Source of the DNA: Candidatus Hydrogenedentota bacterium
Lineage (GTDB): Bacteria; Hydrogenedentota; Hydrogenedentia; Hydrogenedentales; JAGMZX01
DNA: 64,000 bases
NCBI GenBank assembly: GCA_029556545.1
Contig: JAKQEQ010000187.1
Span: 1 to 64,000 of the forward strand
Direction of reading: 5' to 3'
Shown here: positions 6,980-16,000 of the stretch, in pieces
Position numbering within the stretch: the first letter of the stretch is position 1
Layout: the number at the start of each line of letters is the position of its first letter
The notes under the pieces: model-generated
Databases searched by the model: none
What the model saw: the letters and a program-made list of their open reading frames with translations, nothing else
Told to the model about the DNA's origin: nothing
Translations under genes and position numbers: made by a program

Positions 6980-9892
6980 CTATTCCTCGCCTCGCACGAA
7001 AATCTTGAACGGCTGCTCGTCGCCTGGGTCGCCGCCCGGTCCGCCGGCTCTTCCTTCCGCGGCGCCGCCTTCGGGAATATACACGGTGAACGAAATAGTC
7101 GCGGGCGTATCATCCAGGGTCGGCGGCGGATAGCCTTCCCCGAACACCGCGACCGCGCGGAACAAATAGGTCCGCGTGTGCGCCCGCTGCGCTTCATCGC
7201 CCAAGACGATCCCCGCGTCCGCGCGCAGGCGTAAGATTACCGTCTTCTCGTTGTCCGGCACGCGGATTGCGTCGACTCCGACTTGTGCCCCATCTTCGAA
7301 CAGCTCCCAGTTGACAAACCGGGGCGCGGTGAGTGTTGGGGTTTCGACGACGATATCAAATTGGGCCTCGACGTGGAGACCACTGTTCTCCGAAGGCAAT
7401 GGAATCCGCGTACTCGTACCGAAATCGCGCATCAGATCGCCGGCGTCGTCCACATGCCAGAAGTGTGCCGTGACGATGGTATCGATCTGCGCCGCGCCGC
7501 CGCGATTCAACCAGTGTTCGTAGGCAATCCGGCGGCTCTCGGGAATGGAGAAGCCCGAGAAGCTATTGCCCGCCAGCGGCCCCGCCTGGTGCACGTTGCC
7601 CGCCTCGTCCGCGCCCATCACGGTGATCAGCATGCGCTTGTTCTTGTACTGATCGTTATTGAGGATCGTGTTCGGGATCGTGACGCTCTTGAGGCGGTCC
7701 CAAGGGGTCCACGGCCCGACCGCGGCCCATTGTGCGGATCCGGGGCCTACTCCGCCACCGACGGACCACAACCGGTAGGAGAACAGGGGATCGGATGGGC
7801 TCGCGTTGCTCGGCGCGGCGCCTTGGCGGTCGAGGTCCCAGGAGAACGATGCGGTCGAAGTCGAGGTCGAGGTCATTTTCGTGCCCGGGGCGAACGGCAT
7901 CCACCACAACTCGAGTGAATTGCCGCTCTGGGAACTCACATTGCCCGCCCGGTCCATGGCCGCGAAGCGCCACTCGATGTTCCAGTCATTTGCCTGCGCG
8001 CGATTGTCCGGAATGCCGGAGACCGTCCACATGGCGTCGAGTTCGCGCGCGCCCGGACCGGCCAGAAGGAAATCCGCCATGACGGGGTCGTCCGGTTCAA
8101 TGCCTTTTGTGTGCATGAACCGGCCGACCCAATAGGGCCGGGGGACGGTGTCCGACGGGTTAAGCAGGTCGCCGGCGGCGGCGGTGCCCGAAGCGGCCTC
8201 GGCGATGGCCCCGTCAAATCCGGCGACGACGATATTCGCGCCTTCAGGCGGCGGGTCCTCGAACCGGGCGACGACGGTAAACCCGAGCGGTCCCGGGCCG
8301 TTCAAGTACATGGCCGCGTTTCCAAGCGTGGTCGTGGCATCGACGAGGACCACGCCGTTTGTCGGGGTGAGCGATTGCGCCGGGGGCCAGTCGCCGGGGA
8401 ACGGGCTGCCCGTGTCCGACGATGCGAGGAAGACGTCGCTGCTGCCGATGATGAAGCGGTCGGCTGTGGCGTCCGCGGGGATTTGGAGGCGGGGGGGCAT
8501 CGTATCGAGGACGAGCAGGCGGCTGTTCAGCAGCGCCTGCGGCGCCACGCTCCCCGGGTCGGTATTGGCTCGAACGCCGTACACGTCGGGGCCGTTTCGG
8601 AGATAAACGGTGGCGTGACCGTCCAGGACCACGTTACCGAGGGACGTGCTCTGGAGCGTGAAGGTGGCGCGCCCGACGCGGACCGCCGTCGGGTCGGTGA
8701 CGCTTCCGGGGTCCAGGGAGAGGGGCAGATCGAGGGGGCCACCCAATAAGTTCAACGGATCAAATTGTCTGGTCTCGGGCACGAGCAGCACGGAAGCGTC
8801 CGCGCCGAGGTTTCCGATGATCACGATCTCGAACACGGCGCCTTTGCCTATGTAAAGGCGGCCATCGCCGTAACCGGCACCGGTCGGGCCCGAAAAGAGC
8901 GCGTATTGGGTGTCGACCCAGACCATGTCGGTAACGCCGCCGCCTTCATGGTCGGCCCCAACCTGCGGGTCGTCCTCGACCTGCGCGGCGAAGCGCGGCT
9001 CATACTCGAAATCATACGTTTTATACGGCTCGGCGGCACCGGGAAGCGATTCGAGCCCCGACGCCGGAATGCCCGTTGCCAAGTCACCCGGCCATCGCAT
9101 TGGCGTAGCCAGGTTGACCGTCGCTTCGATACGGCTTTCGATCAAGCCCGCGGTGTCGTTGTTGTTTTCCTCCGAGACGCAGTATCGCGCGGTGAGCACA
9201 CCGCCCGTGTTCGGGGTCAGCGCGTTTCCGGCGTTACGGTAGAAGAGGCACGCAATCGCCTGGACCTCGCCGCCGTTCACTTTGATGGCGTCCGATTCGC
9301 CGTCGATAAACGTGGACTGCACCACTACCACGTTGCCACCGGTCACGTCAAGCGCCGCATCCTTGCTCCCGGTGAACACGCTGTTCGCGATGACGCACGT
9401 CGCGCCGTTGAAACTGAGTCCGGGACCGCTGACCGAGTCTTTCACCAGACAGCGGTTCAGGACGACGTTCGCGAGGGACCCGGTAACGCTGATGCCGGCC
9501 GAGCGCCCGCCCTTGATGGTCAGACTCTCGAAAATGACCGTACCGGCCCCCATGATGGTGAAAACGGGGGTTACCAAGCCGCTGTTGGTGACCACGACAT
9601 TGTGAGGGTCCTGGAGACAACTGCCGGCAATGGTCAGCCGCTTGTTGGGCTGGAGCAGGTTGATCTGGATACCGGAGGTCTGGAGGAACGGGTCCGCCGC
9701 GTCGCAGTCATCCACTTCGAGCGTGATCTTGATTTCGGAGGACAGGCTGGCGACGGCCTGCGTCACTGCCTCCGTCAACGTCAGCGGGCCGTCCGGCGAC
9801 ACGGTGAGTTCGAGTTGCCCCAGGGCGCCGGGCGTCCAGGCAAGCAAACAAGTTACAGCGCATAAGGTTATGCGCGACAGTGCTCCACGCAT
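6980..9892 (-). CDS. Secreted right-handed beta-helix protein
   Basis: The chosen start is ATG 9892 (MRGALSRITLC), preceded by GAGGAG at 9 nt; longer frames upstream lack such a site and would bury the signal peptide. The product is 970 aa with a signal peptide ending at PGALG-Q. Residues about 25-270 contain repeated short strands with alternating hydrophobic residues and Asn/Gly turns (VVLNRCLVKDS, CVIANSVFTGS, VVVVQSTFIDG, VQAIACLFYRN), typical of parallel beta-helix (pectate-lyase-like) proteins. The remaining 700 residues are beta-rich and unassigned. No catalytic site was recognised. It lies in the filament locus between the giant K-like gene and the PEGA lipoprotein, so it may be a surface partner or substrate of that machine. 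Confidence 0.8.
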   Translation of the reverse strand: MRGALSRITLCAVTCLLAWTPGALGQLELTVSPDGPLTLTEAVTQAVASLSSEIKITLEVDDCDAADPFLQTSGIQINLLQPNKRLTIAGSCLQDPHNVVVTNSGLVTPVFTIMGAGTVIFESLTIKGGRSAGISVTGSLANVVLNRCLVKDSVSGPGLSFNGATCVIANSVFTGSKDAALDVTGGNVVVVQSTFIDGESDAIKVNGGEVQAIACLFYRNAGNALTPNTGGVLTARYCVSEENNNDTAGLIESRIEATVNLATPMRWPGDLATGIPASGLESLPGAAEPYKTYDFEYEPRFAAQVEDDPQVGADHEGGGVTDMVWVDTQYALFSGPTGAGYGDGRLYIGKGAVFEIVIIGNLGADASVLLVPETRQFDPLNLLGGPLDLPLSLDPGSVTDPTAVRVGRATFTLQSTSLGNVVLDGHATVYLRNGPDVYGVRANTDPGSVAPQALLNSRLLVLDTMPPRLQIPADATADRFIIGSSDVFLASSDTGSPFPGDWPPAQSLTPTNGVVLVDATTTLGNAAMYLNGPGPLGFTVVARFEDPPPEGANIVVAGFDGAIAEAASGTAAAGDLLNPSDTVPRPYWVGRFMHTKGIEPDDPVMADFLLAGPGARELDAMWTVSGIPDNRAQANDWNIEWRFAAMDRAGNVSSQSGNSLELWWMPFAPGTKMTSTSTSTASFSWDLDRQGAAPSNASPSDPLFSYRLWSVGGGVGPGSAQWAAVGPWTPWDRLKSVTIPNTILNNDQYKNKRMLITVMGADEAGNVHQAGPLAGNSFSGFSIPESRRIAYEHWLNRGGAAQIDTIVTAHFWHVDDAGDLMRDFGTSTRIPLPSENSGLHVEAQFDIVVETPTLTAPRFVNWELFEDGAQVGVDAIRVPDNEKTVILRLRADAGIVLGDEAQRAHTRTYLFRAVAVFGEGYPPPTLDDTPATISFTVYIPEGGAAEGRAGGPGGDPGDEQPFKIFVRGEE

Positions 9893-9932
9893 CGTCTTCT
9901 TCTCCTCTGTCCATGCGCCGAGGCTCAGTCCT

Positions 9933-9951
9933 GCACAGCCGAGGGCTGTGC
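9933..9951. other. Small perfect hairpin between two genes
   Basis: Arms GCACAGCC and GGCTGTGC (9933-9940 and 9944-9951) enclose a 3-nt loop in the 136-bp gap between the giant K-like gene and the beta-helix gene. No T-run follows. It could be an mRNA-stabilising or processing hairpin rather than a terminator. Confidence 0.5.
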
Positions 9952-10028
9952 CGCACACACCCTAATTGTGCCATGTTTTCGGCCCAATCGGGGGGCGCGC
10001 GGCCCCGAGCCTAGGGCGCCACGGGCGT

Positions 10029-13000
10029 TTACGGCGACGGGCGCGGCGATCTCCTGACGTAGACCGTCCGCACCTTCGATTCCGCCGTGACCACGAACTC
10101 GTCATCGCTTCGGTAATTGATGAAGCCGTCGCCGTCCATGTCGAGGCCGTAGCCCGACTGGGCCGTCACAATGATTTCAAATATGTCCGAGCGGGTCGTG
10201 GTCAGGTTTGCGATGCGTCGGAACCGTTCCTGAACTTGATCGAAGCGGAGTGCGGGGTCGCCCTCGTTGCTGAGCGGGAAGATACCGCGCGGGTCGAGGC
10301 GGTCGTCCGGCGGGAATACCGGATGGAGAAACGCGTTACGGTCAATCGCCATGTCGCCGGGCGACCGGTAGTAGCGCCCGTCGAAGTGCTCGGGCCGGCC
10401 CTCGAGCAAGAGCCCGGTCAACTGGAGCGACGCCCTGCGCTCAGGTGAAGATCCGGGACCGTCCTTCAACCGCACGTAATTCTCGAGCGCCGGGATGCCG
10501 GCCGTTTCCGGGGTCAGGCGGTACGGCGGTACCGACTGCTCACGAGCCATTATCGTAGGTGAAGGCCAAGCCATACCCTCCGGGACCGACATCGTCGGAG
10601 GATCAACAACATCCGTTGCGCTCACAGGCGTAACCGCGTCGACGATGCCGGGCAGTCCCATGAGCGGGCTGAACGGGTCATTTCTGTCGGTATTGCCGCG
10701 CCGTTGAAGTTGTAGTCCGGCTGTGTTCACGTTGACGCGGCCCGCGGTGCTCCGGCGCGGGGCAAGAACCACGTGGGTCAGCATGACGGGCTTCGCCGGC
10801 GGCGACAGACTGAGGACCCGCAACGCGAGGTAGTTGTCTCTGACTTTGACAACCTCCGGCTGCCAACCGTCATAGCCGTACAGAATATAGCCGCTAGTGT
10901 CGGGACACAAGAACGGCAGTTTGACTCCCCACGAAGTGGGGTCGTTTACGTCCATGGCGGCGCCAGTCTCCGCGCGACTCGTGTGGACCTCGATCTTGAA
11001 GGTCCAATCATTTGTTTCAGTGCTCGGTCGAACGCCATCCCAATAGGGGTCCGGGAGATGGCGGCCCACTTCCACCGTGCCCAGCGTTTGTCCGTTTACG
11101 TCAAATGCCTCGGTTTCGGCCAGCAGCGGCTCTCCGATCCAGGGCGGCGGCGTGACCCGCGGGTCCACCGGCAAGCTTGAGAGACTGGCGGGCACGACGG
11201 CGCGAGCCAAACCATCGGCGCGATTGAGGGCTTCGCGCAGGCCCGGAAGGAAAGTACCGATATACAGGACATACTCCCCGTTTTCCAGGCCGTCTTCGGG
11301 CCCCCACTCGAAGAGCGCCTCTGGATCGCGCGAAGTCGGATTCTTCGGATCATATGCCTCCGCTCGGTCCACCACATATGCGACGACACGTTTCTCCGCC
11401 GGCCACCGCTCGACAAAATGGCCCGGGGGATAACCCGCGCTGAACACCGGCCAGTTCGAGTTCCCTTCAGGCCAGAACAGGCCATCGCGATTGAACACCG
11501 CCGGAAATTGCGGCAATGCAAATCGGCTGCCACCCGCTGCCGCCGTATAGGTCACTGATACCAACGGCTCACCGGGAAATTCGAAGAGGTAGACCGGCGC
11601 CCAAGCGTTCGGTAGCCCTTGCGGACGCCACTGGTACATCGAGTTCAAGTCCGCCTCACTAAAATCGCGGGGATGCGGTCGGATCGGCCGAAATTCGGCC
11701 TGGCCGACGGTGAGCACGAGCGGTTGGGCCGCGAAGGCGTCCACGGCTTCGAGGAACAGCGGCTCGGTGGTTGCACCCTCGCCGGACTGGCCGAGGAGCG
11801 CCGTGCGCAGGGTTGTGTCCGCGCGCGCGTTCGTCCCGGCGCCCAAAATCTCGTTTACGGGGCTTGTGCCGGTGATCCAGCGCAGCGAAGGGTCGAACAG
11901 CGCCGGATTGAACGGGTCGAACGGGTTGAACAAGGGCAACTGGAAACTCATGCGCGGCACGTTCATCAGGTCGCCCGGCGACGCGAAATGCCCGTCGCGC
12001 ACCGCCGCCTTCTCGAAGCCCCAATCGAAGTTCGGCGTGCGCCGTTGCGCCACCGGCAGGTCGGTGCGCCACGGCAGGTCGAAATCCGGCGCCGTCACGA
12101 ATTGCCGCGTCCCGTCCGCCTGTTCCGGGTTCTCGAAGAAGCGCGCCGCGGTGTTCATGCGCAGCGGCGTCCCGGAGATAGCATGGCGGAACAGACGTTC
12201 GTTCTCCGCGAGCACGAGGTCGGCATCCCCGGACGGCAGAGCCGGGTCCAGGGCAAATCGGTAACGATAATTGTACACCGGGTTTTGTTCGCGGTCTATC
12301 GTTCGGTACGGCCAGACATTCTTGTTTACGCGCCGCTCCCAGAGCGCGGGGCTCTCGGCCCAGTCGTCGTAGTTGCCGTCCGTAGCCTCCCACCGGTTCG
12401 AGGTACCGAAACGGTCCCCGTGATACAGCGGGTGCTTCCGTTCGAGGGACTTGTAGAAGTCGAGCCCCATCTGGTTTTCCGGCCACAACGTCGGATAGGC
12501 CGGGTGCAGCAGCGCACCGTAGGGGCACGGGGCCACGTCGTCGATGGTCCGGTTCACGATGTCCTGCTCGTTGTAGGTCAACCGGTCCGCCACCCGGCCC
12601 AAGTCCTCGGGGCCCTCGTAGAGGGACACGATCACGTTGTCGCCGGGATACCAGCGCCGCTGCGCGAAGGCCTTCCACGCGGGCGGATCGAGGTCCGACC
12701 CGATGTAGGGAGCCGCGATGGAAGGTGTGCTCGCGTCAAATCCCAGTCTCGCTATCCATCCCTCTTGGAAGAACGTCCCTTCAGGTCCAGCATCCAAGCC
12801 TTGCCCGTCCAGCATGGTCATCGCGGCTTTGTAAATGTCTCCGCCGACCAGGAAAAATACCAGCGGAATCGTTCCTGGGCGATACGAGCCCGCGCGCACG
12901 TTCCGGCCCTCGTCAATGCCCTCGTCCGGTTCGTCGATGACCCCGCTCAGGTCGTTGTCCACCATGTCTCTAGCGAGGAGGCCAGGCAGGATTTCGAGTA

Positions 13001-16000
13001 CTGAATCACCCGTCGACGGGTCCTCCCGCCGCACGAGATACGGCCCATCCCCGTCGTTGTCTATGCCGTCCCACTCGGGATAATTCGGGAATATCCCGCC
13101 CTGGAGGACTAATTGCGCAATGCCCGACTCCAAGACATTTAGCGCCTCTGTCGCCACCGGGATTATACGGTCCCAAGGCTTGTCCGGATCGCCGACGGCG
13201 TCGCTTGAGCGCAGCTTCGCCTCGATAACCGATGCGGCCGTCGGATTGAGCAGGGTTCCGCGCGTTCCATCGGTGAGAAACGACGCGGGGATATCATTAA
13301 GCCCGTCGCCATCGCGGTCAATGTAGTCATACAAGGACGCCTGCCAAAGAACGCCGTTGTCTGCGGCATCCTGCGCGGTCCAAAGAGGGTTGACATACGC
13401 CGGGCGCCCGAGAGTATCCGTGACGACCAGCCGGTCGAAGACGTTGCCCGTGACATCGCGATAGGATGGCGGAGTGTCCAACCACCTATCGACAAACGGG
13501 GGTACGGTCACATTCGCCAGGAAGAATGGCTGAAGAACGCCGGGCATGTAGCCGCGCGTCAAACCTATCCCGTTGCGTTGCGTAATCGAGGCAGGACGGG
13601 GGTCGGTCCACTGGAAATAATCCCATTTGCCGAAATTTTCGTCGCCCTTCGCCACCGGCGTGAGCAGGACCATGCCTTTCGGCGCGATGACGCTCCCGTC
13701 GGGCACCGTCAGCGTGACCTTGTTTAGGTCTGGCTCGATACTGCCGGCATCCGAACCCTCGGCGTTCGGGATGCCGACGACCAGTTCCCAACCGCTGATG
13801 TCCACCGGCTCGTCGCTCACGTTGACCAGTTCGACCCATTCGTGATTCGGCTCCTGGCTGAAGTCGAAGAAGTTGACGTTCAGCGCGGGGATGTCTTCCT
13901 GGTTCGGGTCCAGGTTCAAGTCGAGCATCAACGCGACACACAAAGCCCAGCCGGGTATCTGGACAGGATTGTCGTTTTCGTCCAGAAACGCCCGCGGCGG
14001 CGGCGGCACGAGTACGGTGTGCGTCGGGCCCGCAAGCGAAGCGAAAGGCGTATCGAGCAAGAACCCCTGGTTCAACGCCTCTTCGTAATAGCCGATGAAA
14101 CCGGCAGCCGCGGCGTTGCTGCTGAGTTGTTCGCGGCTTCCATCAAGGAAGACCCAACCCGGCGGTCGGCGGTCCGCGCCCAAGCCCATTTCCGCCTGGG
14201 TAACCGGCGCGAAGAGTGAGGGCGGCGCGCCGGATCCCAGCATGTTATTTTGCCAATTCCTCCACCAGTCTCGTTGTTCGTTTGACAAAGGCGGCGGGGG
14301 CCGGGGCGCGGAGAATGCCGCTATCGATGTCACGTCAGCGAGGATAGTGGGCCCCTGCGGCTCGATGCCGCCGTCCGGAGTCAGAACCACCGGCACGTAC
14401 TTGATCGCGTAGCGCAGCTGGTTATCCGCGGTGATATCGAGTTCGGCGCCGGGCCCGCGGGTGACGTTCAGGGTCAGGTAGTAACGGCCTTCCGGCAACC
14501 CTTCCGAAGCCACAAAGAGCCATTCGACGGCGTTCGGCACGTTCACGAGGGGCTCAAAGGCGGAATTCGTCGGCAACATGCCGCCGGTGTACTGCCACGA
14601 GTCGTTCGTCAGGTACGTCGTCTCGCCCAAGACCGCACCGGCCGGCGGCGCAAGCCAGACGGGGACCCGTCCTTGCGTGCTCATGTCCCTTCGCTGCATG
14701 ATGAACTCGGGCAGTTGGCTGCTGAGCGGGGGCGCGTTCAGGGGGAAACCGTCGAGGAATTCGGTGAAGGGCGTCGGGTCGAGCAATGGGTTATAGGTTT
14801 CGCCGAAGTTCGCGAGGTCGGGCGTGGCTTCGGCCTCGACGCGGCGGACGGGTCGGACCATGATCTCGTTGATCCGAATGGCTTCGAGTCCGGAAACGGT
14901 ATACGAGATGCGGCGTTCCTCAGGTCTCACACCGTCAGTGACAAATCTCGCCCACCATTGATCCTTGATTTCAAGAGGCGGGTCCTGAACGGTCTCGCGG
15001 ATTTCCTCAACATAGTGCTGCACGCTTCCGAGATGAATGAGTTCATCGGCCGGCACCCGCCGGCGCGGGCGCTCGACATATTCAGTCCTTTCCGTAGTGA
15101 GTACGGATCGGGCGTGGTCTCGGTCGCGGTTATCGACGATATCGACGGCGGTCTGGAGCGCGGCGAGTACGTCGTCGGCGGGAACGCGATGGAAGGGCGC
15201 GAGCGTGGCGGGGACAACGGGATTGCTTGCGTCGCCCGTGGCCTCGAAGAGGAGGCCGCCGCGCCGTTGTCCGGTGACATTGTCAATCCACTCCGGGGCG
15301 AGGACATCGGTGTCGGCCTGTGCGAGCCCGGCGGCGAATCGATGTCCATCGGGGGTCCTGAATTCCTCGGTGCGGTATTGGGTCAGGGTGAAGTCGCCGA
15401 AGAGGAGGAGCGCCGCAGCGATTTGCTGGGGCGTGGCGTAGTTGTAATCGAGCTTGTTCAGGGTCTTGATGCTGTTCAGGGCGCGGACGTATTTGAGGTT
15501 GCGGTCCGCGCCGTGAACCGAGATGTGATTCCTGAGGGTATTGAACCTTCCAGCGCCGATCTGGTCATCGATCATAATCTGTTCGCGGGTGCGCAGGGCG
15601 CGGTCGCCGAGTTCGCCGAGGGGGTCGACGACGCTGTCGCCGGAGTTGTCGATGCCGTCGCGCTCGGCGAGGAGGTTGCGCAGGGGGCGGAACCGCTGGA
15701 GTTCGGCGGGTTCATCGATGCCTTCGAATGCGCCCAGTCGGAGGAAGTAAGTAGCAAAGCCCTGCGCGATTTCGTTCACGATATCCTGCTTGAATGCGCC
15801 GAGGTGATCTGTCGACTCTATCCGCCCGGTCAAGTAATCGAGGGCGAAGGTACTCAGCGGTGGGAGGCGCAGCCCTTCGTCTATGAGCGGCTTCCCAAAC
15901 TTGTCGATAGTGGCGTTGTCGTTAACGCGGTTCAGGGCGAGGATCAACGCGTTCGCGTTGTCGTCCACGCGGCCATAACCCGGAAAACTCACGTCAAAGT

